Shown: piece by piece, positions 55,771 through 63,873 of the stretch
How the letters are laid out: the number at the start of each line of letters is the position of its first letter
Numbering within the stretch: the stretch's first letter is position 1
Origin: Corynebacterium aquatimens
Lineage (GTDB): Bacteria; Actinomycetota; Actinomycetes; Mycobacteriales; Mycobacteriaceae
Assembly: GCF_030408395.1 (NCBI RefSeq)
Contig: NZ_CP046980.1
Coordinates: 1,736,001 to 1,800,000 of the forward strand
Reading direction: 5' to 3'
DNA: 64,000 nucleotides
Made by a program: the position numbers and the translations under genes
The notes under the pieces: generated by a model
Database searches by the model: none
What the model saw: the letters and a program-made list of their open reading frames with translations, nothing else
Told to the model about the DNA's origin: nothing

Positions 55771-57438
55771 ATGACTGATTCTTCTTCCTCGGGCCCATCC
55801 ACGAACTCATCAATTGCCACTACCCCGGCTTGGACTGCACTTGAGCAGCTGTATTCGCAGAAGAAGGATGTGACGCTTCGCCAGCTTTTCGACGAAGGGT
55901 CGCGGGCGTCCGACTGGACTTTTGATGGCGCGGGTCTCCACGTGGACCTGTCGAAGAACTTGGTGGACACAGAGGTTGTGGACGGTCTTGTTGCTCTGGC
56001 TGAGGCCGCACGCTTGGATAGCGCCAAGGCCGCTATGTTTGGCGGGGAGCACATCAACTCCACGGAGGACCGTGCTGTTCTTCACACCGCGCTGCGCCTG
56101 CCAGTTGAAGAAGACCTGAGCGTCGATGGCCAGGACGTGGCGGCAGACGTCCACGAGGTTCTGGGCCGCATGCGTGATTTTGCTTCTTCGCTGCGCTCCG
56201 GTGAATGGCTGGGGCACACCGGCCACACGATCAAGAAGGTCGTCAACATCGGCATCGGCGGTTCTGACCTCGGCCCCGCCATGGCCGTGAAGGCACTGCG
56301 CAGCTACGCGACGGCGGGGATTAGCGCGGAGTTTGTTTCCAACGTGGACCCGGCGGATATGGCTGCAGTGCTGGATAACTGCGACCCGGGAGAAACGCTC
56401 TTCATCGTCGCGTCGAAGACCTTCACCACCCAGGAGACCCTGTCCAACGCGCACGCAGCGAAGCGCTGGCTGCTGGAACAGTTCGATGGCGATGAATCCG
56501 CGATCGCGAAACACTTCGTCGCGGTGAGCACGAACGCGGAGAAGGTCGCGGAGTTCGGCATTGACACGGCCAACATGTTCGGTTTCTGGGACTGGGTTGG
56601 CGGACGTTACTCCGTTGATTCCGCGATCGGTTTGTCGCTCATGGCCGTGATCGGCCCGCGGGACTTCATGCGTTTCCTCGATGGCTTCCGCGCGATGGAT
56701 GAGCACTTCCGTGATGCCCCGATCCGTGAGAACATCCCCACTCTGATGGGCCTTCTCAACGTCTGGTACCGCAACTTCTATGGTGCCCAGACCCACGCGG
56801 TGCTCCCCTACTCCGAAGACCTGTCCCGCTTCCCTGCGTACCTGCAGCAGCTCACGATGGAGTCCAACGGCAAGTCTGTCCGCAAGGACGGCAGCCGCGT
56901 TGAATACCAAACGGGCGAGGTCTTCTGGGGTGAGCCGGGAACGAACGGCCAGCACGCTTTCTACCAGCTGATCCACCAGGGAACGTCGATGATCCCGGCG
57001 GACTTTATCGGCTTTGCTAACCCGCACGAGGACCTGCCGACGGCAAGCGGTGACGGCTCCATGCACGATCTGCTCATGGGCAACTTCTTCGCGCAGACGA
57101 AGGTCTTGGCCTTCGGCCGCACGGAAGAAGAGATCGTCGAAGCTGGCGTGGATCCGCAGCTCGCTCCCCACAAGGTCATGCCAGGCAACCGCCCGACAAC
57201 GACGATTCTGGCGGAACAGCTCACCCCATTCGCGCTGGGTTCCCTCATTGCATTGTACGAGCACATCACCTTCGTCGAGGGTGTTATTTGGGACATCAAC
57301 TCCTTCGACCAGTGGGGCGTGGAGCTGGGCAAGGAGCAGGCCAACCAGCTCGCCGCGGCGGTCTCCGGCGCTGAGACCCCGGACACGGGCGACGCTTCGA
57401 CGGACGCGCTGATCACCTGGTACCGCGCACAGAAGTAA
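55771..57438 (+). CDS. pgi: Glucose-6-phosphate isomerase
   Basis: 555 residues from ATG 55771. Interconverts glucose 6-phosphate and fructose 6-phosphate. [47 protein letters not shown] and the Lys of [29 protein letters not shown] C-terminus are all present. A long antisense frame here is a shadow. Confidence 0.97.
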   Translation: MTDSSSSGPSTNSSIATTPAWTALEQLYSQKKDVTLRQLFDEGSRASDWTFDGAGLHVDLSKNLVDTEVVDGLVALAEAARLDSAKAAMFGGEHINSTEDRAVLHTALRLPVEEDLSVDGQDVAADVHEVLGRMRDFASSLRSGEWLGHTGHTIKKVVNIGIGGSDLGPAMAVKALRSYATAGISAEFVSNVDPADMAAVLDNCDPGETLFIVASKTFTTQETLSNAHAAKRWLLEQFDGDESAIAKHFVAVSTNAEKVAEFGIDTANMFGFWDWVGGRYSVDSAIGLSLMAVIGPRDFMRFLDGFRAMDEHFRDAPIRENIPTLMGLLNVWYRNFYGAQTHAVLPYSEDLSRFPAYLQQLTMESNGKSVRKDGSRVEYQTGEVFWGEPGTNGQHAFYQLIHQGTSMIPADFIGFANPHEDLPTASGDGSMHDLLMGNFFAQTKVLAFGRTEEEIVEAGVDPQLAPHKVMPGNRPTTTILAEQLTPFALGSLIALYEHITFVEGVIWDINSFDQWGVELGKEQANQLAAAVSGAETPDTGDASTDALITWYRAQK

Positions 57439-57459
57439 ATCCACTGACTTCTCACCACG

Positions 57460-57489
57460 TGCAGCGTGCGGCACATCGCCCACGCTGCA
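57460..57489 (+). terminator. Hairpin after pgi
   Basis: TGCAGCGTG (57460-57468) pairs with CACGCTGCA (57481-57489). It lies 22 bases after the pgi stop; only a short T-run (TTTG) follows. Confidence 0.5.
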
Positions 57490-57511
57490 TTTGCGTATAA
57501 AGTTGTTCCCC

Positions 57512-58999
57512 ATGGGAGACGCCGTATCCGCCAAGTCCTATACGCCGAAACAGCGGACGAAGTACCGCAAAATTCTTCTCGACGACTTGGAGGTTTTTGA
57601 CCAGCACCTCCAGGAGGCCGAGTTTGTCGATCACGGCACGATCGGGCTGGAACTCGAACTGAACTTGGTGGATGACAACATGCAGCCGAAGCGCTGCAAC
57701 CAGGAGGTGTTGTCCCACCTCGGCGACGAGTACCAGTCGGAGGTGGGCGCGTACAACGTGGAGCTCAACCACCCGCCGCTGTCCATTGAGGGCGATGGGC
57801 TCACACAGCTTCACGACGGTCTGGTGGAGCGCCTCACGAAGGTCCACGAAGCCGCCCGCAAAGCGGATGCGCATTTGGCGATGATCGGCACTCTGCCGAC
57901 GATGACCAGCGAATTCCTCCATGACCCGGAGTGGATGACGAAGGAGAACCGCTACAGCGCACTGGACAACGCAATTCTGCAGTCCCGCGGTGAGCTGGTG
58001 GAGCTGAACTTCGGCCGGGAAGAGCGCTATTTCCAGGAGTTCGAATCAATTGCCCCGGAATCGACGTGCACGTCCATGCAGCTGCACCTCCAGGTCGCCC
58101 CGCACCGCTTCCCGGATGCGTGGAACGCATCGCAGGCTATCGCCGGGGTGCAGGTTGCGGTCAGCGCGAACTCGCCGCTTTTCTGCGGCCACCGCCTGTG
58201 GCACGAATCCCGTATTCCGGTGTTCGAACAGTCCATTGACACACGCACCAAGGAGCTGCAGCACCAAGGCGTGCGCCCACGCGTGTGGTTCGGTGAGCGG
58301 TGGATCACATCCGTCTTCGACCTTTTTGAAGAAAACGTCTACTACTTCTCCCCTCTCCTGCCGGAGGACCGGAAGTCTGCGGGCAACCCACGCATGGTCG
58401 GTGACAGCCCCAGCCTGCACTACCTGAACCTCCAAAACGGAACCATCTGGCGCTGGAACCGCCCGATTTATGATCCGAACACCGAACTCAGCCACATCCG
58501 CGTAGAAAATCGTCTGCTGCCCGCCGGACCGACGGCATCTGACATCATCGCCGATGCGGCGTTCTACTACGGAATGGTGAAGTACTTAGGCGAACAGACC
58601 CGCCCCGTGTGGTCGCGCCTTCCGTTCACAACCGCCGAAGAGAATTTCTTCGCCGGTGCCCGCGACGGCCTGAACGCACGAGTGTGGTGGCCGACCCTGG
58701 GCCGCATCAACGTCACAGACTTGGTCATCGACCACCTGTTGCAACAGGCACGCACGGGCCTTGAGCTTCTCAACGTCACACCGGAGCTGGCCGACAAGTA
58801 CCTTGGCATCATCGCTGACCGCGTGGATACCGGCCAGAACGGCGCCGCGTGGCAGCTCGCCGCCCTGGACAACGTCGGCGCTGGCACCGCACCGGACACG
58901 CCCGAACGCCATGAGGCCGTTGCACAGGTCTTGAAGGCGTACCTGGCTAATCAAGCATCTGACGCCCCGGTTCACACCTGGTCCACCGACATTTCGTGA
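57512..58999 (+). CDS. Glutamate-cysteine ligase-like protein (GCS2 family)
   Basis: 495 residues from ATG 57512. Carboxylate-amine ligase fold: TIGLELELNLVDD with the metal/ATP Glu pair, YNVELNHPPLSIEG and TSMQLHLQVAP fit GCS2 proteins. The amino-acid substrate cannot be told from sequence; actinobacteria usually lack glutathione, so a different gamma-glutamyl or other ligase is possible. TATAAA (57495-57500) lies 12 bases before the ATG. Placement after pgi is common in corynebacteria. Confidence 0.83.
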   Translation: MGDAVSAKSYTPKQRTKYRKILLDDLEVFDQHLQEAEFVDHGTIGLELELNLVDDNMQPKRCNQEVLSHLGDEYQSEVGAYNVELNHPPLSIEGDGLTQLHDGLVERLTKVHEAARKADAHLAMIGTLPTMTSEFLHDPEWMTKENRYSALDNAILQSRGELVELNFGREERYFQEFESIAPESTCTSMQLHLQVAPHRFPDAWNASQAIAGVQVAVSANSPLFCGHRLWHESRIPVFEQSIDTRTKELQHQGVRPRVWFGERWITSVFDLFEENVYYFSPLLPEDRKSAGNPRMVGDSPSLHYLNLQNGTIWRWNRPIYDPNTELSHIRVENRLLPAGPTASDIIADAAFYYGMVKYLGEQTRPVWSRLPFTTAEENFFAGARDGLNARVWWPTLGRINVTDLVIDHLLQQARTGLELLNVTPELADKYLGIIADRVDTGQNGAAWQLAALDNVGAGTAPDTPERHEAVAQVLKAYLANQASDAPVHTWSTDIS

Positions 59000-59052
59000 C
59001 AACACGGCCGAAACGTTTAGGAAAACGCCCGGTATAAGGCAGAATAAGGCAA

Positions 59053-59688
59053 ATGGATTCCATCATTAACTGGATTGTCGGCCTCATGGAAACGCTCGGT
59101 TCGCCGGGTGTTGGTATCGCGATTCTGCTGGAGAACCTCTTCCCCCCGATTCCGTCTGAGGTGGTTCTTCCCCTGGCTGGCTTTACAGTGGCGAAGGGCA
59201 GCCTGAACTTCGTCTCTGTCTTCATTTTTGCCACACTGGGCTCCGTCGTCGGCGCGTACCTGCTCTACGGACTCGGCGCATGGCTGGGTGCGGACCGCCT
59301 GCGCAAGATCGCCGATTGGATGTGGCTGGTCAAGGTCTCCGACGTGGACAAATCCCTCGCGTGGTTTGATAAGTATGGCAAACCCTCGATCTTCTTTGGA
59401 CGTCTTATTCCTGGTATCCGCTCGTTGATTTCTATCCCCGCGGGCTTGGACCGGATGAGCCTGGTCACCTTCGGTTTGTGGACCACCTTCGGATCCGCGA
59501 TCTGGAACGCGATCCTGATTTACCTTGGTTTTGTCTTGGGCGACCAGTGGGAAACAGTCACCGGCTACGTGGACCAGTACTCCAAGGTCGTCTACGTGAT
59601 TCTCCTATTGATCCTGCTTGGTTTCGGCGCGTTCTTCATCCGCCGCGCCATCAAAGAAAAAGGCGCCGGCCCGCGCGCGGAGGTCTAA
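59053..59688 (+). CDS. DedA family membrane protein
   Basis: 211 residues. Re-entrant and membrane helices; signature ENLFPPIPSEVVLPLAG, RFIPGIRSLI-like FFGRLIPGIRSLISIPAG with conserved Arg, and FTxxGSxxWN (TTFGSAIWNAIL). Members of the family act as flippases or in membrane homeostasis. Convergent with the first vapBC pair, six bases apart. Confidence 0.93.
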   Translation: MDSIINWIVGLMETLGSPGVGIAILLENLFPPIPSEVVLPLAGFTVAKGSLNFVSVFIFATLGSVVGAYLLYGLGAWLGADRLRKIADWMWLVKVSDVDKSLAWFDKYGKPSIFFGRLIPGIRSLISIPAGLDRMSLVTFGLWTTFGSAIWNAILIYLGFVLGDQWETVTGYVDQYSKVVYVILLLILLGFGAFFIRRAIKEKGAGPRAEV

Positions 59689-59694
59689 CTCCGT

Positions 59695-60138
59695 TTAAGG
59701 GTTACTCACGGATTCAGGCAGAGTTTTCCATCTCAGATCTGGGAAGCGGCCAAAACCTCGGTCGTCGCTAACAAGGGTGGCTTCTTCTCCGATCACCGCC
59801 GCTGCAATCCAGGCATCAGGAATGTCGTTGGACCGAAGTTCATACGACTCAACGAGTTCTTGGAATATCGGCCAGGTTGAATCGTTAGCACGTATCAAAG
59901 CAGTGTTAGGGTTTCTCATGAGCATTTCAACTGCACCTAGAGCTTGAGAACCGGTTAATGGCTCGGAAAAAACTTTGGGATTGGTCATCACCCTCACGAA
60001 TCCGGTCGCAATAACGTCAAGAAGGCCGAGCGTTTCACGGTGGATCAAAGCATCTTCCAGCCACCGGCGAGCCACTTCGTGTCGAGGGGACGGTGGGTGG
60101 AAGGCGTTAACCAGAACGTTCACGTCAGGAACGATCAT
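59695..60138 (-). CDS. vapC: VapC-type PIN toxin 1
   Basis: 147 residues from ATG 60138. PIN-domain ribonuclease: acidic Asp5 in MIVPDVNVL, NDIPDAWIAAA and LVSDDRGFGRF. The segment ATGFVRVMTNP is typical of the subgroup in which the middle Glu is less conserved. Overlaps the antitoxin gene by 14 bases. Confidence 0.88.
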   Translation of the reverse strand: MIVPDVNVLVNAFHPPSPRHEVARRWLEDALIHRETLGLLDVIATGFVRVMTNPKVFSEPLTGSQALGAVEMLMRNPNTALIRANDSTWPIFQELVESYELRSNDIPDAWIAAAVIGEEATLVSDDRGFGRFPDLRWKTLPESVSNP

Positions 60139-60364
60139 CGAGGGCCTCCCATAACGCATCTTTGTCCTCTAGATCTATCAAAGCAGGTCCTCCGCAGTTG
60201 AATGTCGGGAGTTTAACAACCGACTCGCTTGGGGTGCTCTCGTCTTTGCTGAGTGCTGAACGAACCGCTTCTTCGACGTACAAACTCAGCGTGACGTTCT
60301 TTTCACGGGCGCGTTCTTTTGCTTTCTCTATGATCCTCGGCGGCAAATTTATCGTGGTCCTCAT
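60125..60364 (-). CDS. vapB: VapB-type ribbon-helix-helix antitoxin 1
   Basis: 79 residues. N-terminal RHH (MRTTINLPPRIIEKAKE) binds DNA; the acidic C-terminus (LIDLEDKDALWEALDD) should wrap the toxin. Probably autoregulates from the AT-richer 110 bases upstream, which hold a TAGATTATCT stretch. Confidence 0.88.
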   Translation of the reverse strand: MRTTINLPPRIIEKAKERAREKNVTLSLYVEEAVRSALSKDESTPSESVVKLPTFNCGGPALIDLEDKDALWEALDDRS

Positions 60365-60474
60365 GCCTCAAAGATAATCTAACGCGAGAGAGCAGATCAA
60401 GATGCGTTGATGCATTATCCAGTTCAGAGGCTATTTCGGGAAGCCACCATCGTTTCGGCGGGAGGGTTTTAGTG

Positions 60475-61329
60475 TTAATCAAAGGATGGCTCCGGCTGGC
60501 ATTGAGGACACCACCAGATCACGCGCTCCAGGTCGCCCTCGCCGCCCAGGAATCCGTTGGTGATCAAGGTGGTGCAACGCCTACACGGTTTGTTATTGCG
60601 ACCGAAGACGTAGCTGGTCTCCCCCGCGCGTTTCACGCCGGTGGATACGCGCACAGGCTCATCCTTGTTCGCCCACATGAGCCGCCGGGCAATCTCCACC
60701 ATTGAGGCGACCTTCTCCTCCCCCAGCTCTCCTACTTTCCTCGCGGGATGCACCCCTGCGAGGAAACAGATCTCTGCGCGGTATTCATTGCCGATCCCGG
60801 CCAACCTGTGCTGGTCCAGCAAACTGCGGCCGATTTCCCGATCGGGCTCCGCCATGATCCGGCGTACGGCTTCATCACAGTCGAAGTCCTCCGCAAGAAG
60901 ATCCGGGCCGAGATACCCCATCTGCGCGTCGTATTCACTGGCCGGGAACACATCCACTAAGCCCAATGAGTGCCCCACTAGCTCAATATCCGGCGGGGGT
61001 GTACCGCTCCCCAACGGCGCTCCCTCATGATCATCCAACCGCAATACCACCCGCGCGGTATGCCCGGGCTTGCGCCAGCGGGCTCCTGCCCGGTGAATCG
61101 ACCATGTGCCTTCCATCTTCAAATGCGTGTGCAGCACCTGGGGTTCATAGCCTTCCAACCCAAACTGCATAAACAGGTGCTTTCCATAGGGCCAGACGCG
61201 CTCGCAGACCATACCGGTGAAATCGACCGTCGCAAAGCGTGGCACGCGAAGCGAACAGGAAGTGACCTCGCGGCCGGGCATCCATTGGAGGCGTTTGGAC
61301 AGCTGATAGACGGAATCACCCTCGGGCAT
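60475..61329 (-). CDS. nei: Endonuclease VIII-like DNA glycosylase (Nei/Fpg family)
   Basis: 284 residues. Removes oxidised bases. Begins MPEGDSVYQL (Pro2 nucleophile, Glu3), H2TH segment LDQHRLAGIGNEYRAEICF and a zinc finger CRRC...CPQC near the C-terminus. The EGDS start indicates the Nei subgroup. Flanked by toxin-antitoxin pairs on both sides. Confidence 0.93.
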   Translation of the reverse strand: MPEGDSVYQLSKRLQWMPGREVTSCSLRVPRFATVDFTGMVCERVWPYGKHLFMQFGLEGYEPQVLHTHLKMEGTWSIHRAGARWRKPGHTARVVLRLDDHEGAPLGSGTPPPDIELVGHSLGLVDVFPASEYDAQMGYLGPDLLAEDFDCDEAVRRIMAEPDREIGRSLLDQHRLAGIGNEYRAEICFLAGVHPARKVGELGEEKVASMVEIARRLMWANKDEPVRVSTGVKRAGETSYVFGRNNKPCRRCTTLITNGFLGGEGDLERVIWWCPQCQPEPSFD

Positions 61330-61364
61330 GAGGCAAGTCTATTCCCCGCGCGTAGGGTGGGGCC

Positions 61365-61625
61365 ATGACTGATAACCCCGACTCGTTTTTCTACCGCATC
61401 AAACGCCTCTTCGCCCCCACCGGCCCAACGCCGGAGGAATCACTGGTGGGCTTCTTCCCGGACATGGACGCGGCGAAGGCCTGGGCAACCAACGAGCTTA
61501 AGAAGACAGGCACCAACCCCACCACCAACTTCGTCAAAGCCGTGAAAGACATCCGCACCGCCAACCCACGGATCGGGCTGAGCGCCGCAACGCATCTGGT
61601 AAAGCAGCTCACCGCCGGAGAGTGA
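61365..61625 (+). CDS. Small protein with L7/L12 C-terminal-like helices
   Basis: 86 residues. The N-terminal half (RIKRLFAPTG...GFFPDMDAAKAWATNEL) is unfamiliar. The C-terminal NFVKAVKDIRTANPRIGLSAATHLVKQL resembles the ribosomal L7/L12 C-terminal domain pattern (KVxVIKxVRExTxLxLxEAxxLV). No cysteine. Divergent from nei. Function unknown. Confidence 0.65.
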   Translation: MTDNPDSFFYRIKRLFAPTGPTPEESLVGFFPDMDAAKAWATNELKKTGTNPTTNFVKAVKDIRTANPRIGLSAATHLVKQLTAGE

Positions 61626-61754
61626 CTCATCGATGAGGGGACGCGGCCGCGGAACCTCGGATTGGCTCTGTATGAGGCCGCGCGCGAAATCGGTGGAGCA
61701 GATCTCACAATCCCGCCACGCGAAGGTCAAGCTCGGGCGGCAGATCTGTCATGA
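61626..61754 (+). pseudogene. Decayed antitoxin (C-terminal fragment)
   Basis: In-frame remnant without a start, directly behind the stop of the previous gene. Reads DEGTRPRNLGLALYEAARE then GGADLTIPPREGQARAADLS and a TGA that overlaps the ATG of the toxin remnant (ATGA). Typical antitoxin C-terminus. Confidence 0.7.
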
Positions 61755-61885
61755 TCATTCTCGATACCAATGTGATCTCTGAGGTTGTGAAGCCCGAGCC
61801 AGCTCAAAGATGCACCCTTGCCACCCGAAACGCCAAGGATTTTAACGGCACGGGCGTATCCGTCATCAGTCCTTGGAAGACGTAG
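61751..61885 (+). pseudogene. VapC-type toxin with internal deletion
   Basis: 44 codons. The N-terminal PIN motif MIILDTNVISEVVKPEPA is joined directly to the C-terminal PIN end LATRNAKDFNGTGVSVISPW. The central ~80-90 residues, including the second and third acidic residues, are missing, so the toxin must be inactive. Confidence 0.85.
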
Positions 61886-62006
61886 GCAATCCAGAACGCG
61901 CCACTTTCGCGTATTCGACGCCCACCAACACTCCTGCGAGGCTTTCCGAACGCTCAACGCAATGGTTATACTCACGCGTATATACACTGCACTCTAGGAG
62001 TCCAAC

Positions 62007-62147
62007 ATGTCCTCGCCGATGATGCCGGAACGACCCTCTGCTATGGACATCATCGATTCGATTACGGATGGTCTGCCTGATGGTTGGGCCGACGGTTTCA
62101 GAGAGCCAGAGGAACTGCCTCTTGACGACGTTCCCGCCTGGGAGTGA
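62007..62147 (+). CDS. Very short VapB-like antitoxin 2
   Basis: 46 residues; ribosome-binding site CTAGGAG. Acidic (about a third Asp/Glu), with no obvious DNA-binding domain; MDIIDSITDGLPDGWADGF and ELPLDDVPAWE look like a toxin-wrapping tail only. Stop is three bases from the toxin GTG. The 5' side has a TATAC...GTATA dyad (61967-61982), a likely promoter/operator. Confidence 0.72.
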   Translation: MSSPMMPERPSAMDIIDSITDGLPDGWADGFREPEELPLDDVPAWE

Positions 62148-62150
62148 CTC

Positions 62151-62573
62151 GTGGCGTACCTATTGGATACAAACATTTGGATTGACGCAATCCGACGGAG
62201 CAATGCGCACGTAGTGAAACGCTTGCAAGTCACAGATGCTGGAGAACTCCGACTTTCCACGCTTGTCTTAGGCGAACTGCTTTTAGGAGCACGGAAGAGT
62301 ATGAATGCGTCCACCCGTCGCACACAATTCGTACACGATCTAGCCAAGAACTACCCGTGCATCGAGGTCGACCCCGCGACAGCTGAGGCGTACGCCGATA
62401 TCCGACAACGTCTCGAATCCGAGGGTAAACCGATCGGACCGAATGATTTATGGATCGCCGCACAAGCCGCCGCTTACCAGCTGGTGTTAGTAACTGCTAA
62501 TACCTCCGAGTTCCGTCGCGTGCCGTCCCTGACGATCGAGAACTGGAGGGAACCGGCGCACCCTCATGGCTAG
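62151..62573 (+). CDS. vapC: VapC-type PIN toxin 2
   Basis: 140 residues, GTG start. Acidic set Asp6 (LLDTNIWID), Glu42 (LVLGELLLGA), Asp99 (PNDLWIAAQA) and Asn117 (TANTSEF) complete. Ribonuclease toxin paired with the 46-residue antitoxin. Confidence 0.9.
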   Translation: MAYLLDTNIWIDAIRRSNAHVVKRLQVTDAGELRLSTLVLGELLLGARKSMNASTRRTQFVHDLAKNYPCIEVDPATAEAYADIRQRLESEGKPIGPNDLWIAAQAAAYQLVLVTANTSEFRRVPSLTIENWREPAHPHG

Positions 62574-62623
62574 TTCGCACCCCCTCCTATGGTTGCGAAT
62601 ACCCTTTGCCACCCTTTGCTGAC

Positions 62624-63049
62624 TTAGTGCGCGGGGTTGAACCAGCGGACCTCCGGGAACCGCGCAAAGTCGCTGTCGAAAGAACACACGGTCGTACCGT
62701 GCTCGATGGCCAATGCGGCGATGTGGGCGTCGGTGACCAGGTTCCCGGTCGCCCCAGACCCCAGAAGCAAGCGGCCGAGGATGTCTCCGTGCCGCGGACC
62801 GGGCTGAGGGATCCAGGCTTGGTCGGCGCGCAGAAGCGTCTCCACCGCACTCCATGCTTGTTCGACAGTGAGTGGATTGTCCGTGATCCGCCTGTTCGTG
62901 GTCACTCGCTGGAACGCCAGCAGCGAAACCCACGGAAATCCCACCCTTTCCTCACCGTTGAGAGCGTCACTCAACCAAACGCGCGCCGATTCCGTATGAG
63001 GGCTCGGCGCGCCGAGCGCATAGATCAGAACGTTTGCGTCAACGATCAT
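62624..63049 (-). CDS. vapC: VapC-type PIN toxin 3
   Basis: 141 residues from ATG 63049. MIVDANVLIYALG, PWVSLLAFQRVTTN, TDAHIAALAIEHG and SFDSDFARFPEVRWFNP place it in the same PIN subgroup as toxin 1. Overlaps its antitoxin by 11 bases. Confidence 0.9.
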   Translation of the reverse strand: MIVDANVLIYALGAPSPHTESARVWLSDALNGEERVGFPWVSLLAFQRVTTNRRITDNPLTVEQAWSAVETLLRADQAWIPQPGPRHGDILGRLLLGSGATGNLVTDAHIAALAIEHGTTVCSFDSDFARFPEVRWFNPAH

Positions 63050-63317
63050 ATTTTCCGCGCCATTCCTCTTCTTCTTCGATCCCGAGCACTTCACCGACGT
63101 TGGTGACGTCGACCTTTGGCTTGTAATCGAACTCCGGCAGCACGAACTTCTTCTTCGGGCGTTCGCGCTCGAGACCCAAAGTGGCAAGCTCGTTCACGGC
63201 ATCCGACAGGGACAACCCCTTGGTCTCCTGCAGTTTCCGGGCGGCAGCCAGCACTTCCGGGCTCAACCGGACTGTGGTTCGCGTGCCCTCTTTTTGTGGC
63301 GCTGTTGTGGTAGTCAT
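63039..63317 (-). CDS. vapB: VapB-type antitoxin 3
   Basis: 92 residues from ATG 63317. RHH-like TRTTVRLSPEVLAAARKLQ, then LSLSDAVNELATLGLER, and an acidic C-terminus (LGIEEEEEW). Promoter and operator directly upstream. Confidence 0.88.
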   Translation of the reverse strand: MTTTTAPQKEGTRTTVRLSPEVLAAARKLQETKGLSLSDAVNELATLGLERERPKKKFVLPEFDYKPKVDVTNVGEVLGIEEEEEWRGKYDR

Positions 63318-63324
63318 GGTGATG

Positions 63325-63360
63325 ATTCTACTTAAGCGCGCAGGCTGAATCAATGATTCA
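63325..63360 (-). promoter_or_regulatory. Promoter and operator of vapBC 3
   Basis: On the minus strand TTGATT (63348-63353) and TAGAAT (63325-63330) are 17 bases apart; the -10 ends seven bases before the ATG, so translation is probably leaderless. TGAATCA-a-TGATTCA (63346-63360) is a perfect dyad over the -35, the natural antitoxin operator. Confidence 0.75.
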
Positions 63361-63483
63361 ATCTCAGAGAATCAGCTGAACATCGCTTTCGCTTGACGAC
63401 GAACCGACCCACGCGCCCCGGTAATCGGGGCACATGAAGCGGTCAGTGGTTGTGAATCGTTTTCCGCCGTGACATCACCTGCG

Positions 63484-63873
63484 TCACCGTGGATTCCATG
63501 GCTTCTCAACCATCGAACGCAAACGAATCGCGATATCCTCGATACCTTGCCGCTCGACAGCTACTGAAGTGGCAAGATCGAACCAGTCATCCGACGCGGT
63601 GTGAGTCACCGGCACCCCGTATGAGCGCAGAATAAGCACCGTGAGCAACACACCGGCTCGTTTATTCCCGTCCACGAAAGGACGGGTAGAAATAACGCCG
63701 ACCAGAAGTGCGGCGGCTTTCGACCACACATCGGGATAGAGGTCTTGCCCCTCGAAAGTGAGCCACGGCCGCTCCAAGGCAGCGGCGATCAGTCCCCTAT
63801 CCCCAGCGTAGAATCCGTGTTGCTCAAGCCAAGGACCGACAGATTCCAGACGTAGAACTGATCGAGGGTGCAT
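63484..63873 (-). CDS. Doc/Fic-fold toxin with Arg in place of catalytic His
   Basis: 129 residues. Fic-fold: LLVGVISTRPFVDGNKRAGVLL. The Fic/Doc motif normally begins with His (HPFxxGNKR); here it is Arg64, codon CGT, one transition from CAT. Asp68, Gly-Asn and Lys/Arg are kept. If the His is essential, as in Fic and Doc proteins studied, the toxin is inactive or altered. Start overlaps the antitoxin stop (TAATG). Confidence 0.8.
   Translation of the reverse strand: MHPRSVLRLESVGPWLEQHGFYAGDRGLIAAALERPWLTFEGQDLYPDVWSKAAALLVGVISTRPFVDGNKRAGVLLTVLILRSYGVPVTHTASDDWFDLATSVAVERQGIEDIAIRLRSMVEKPWNPR

Noticed and set aside
55810..57534. 574-codon minus-strand frame opposite pgi
   Set aside because: Shadow: pgi on plus is full length with all family motifs.
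61727..61987. 86-codon minus-strand frame over the VapC relic
   Set aside because: No family features or ribosome-binding site; the plus-strand relic explains the sequence.
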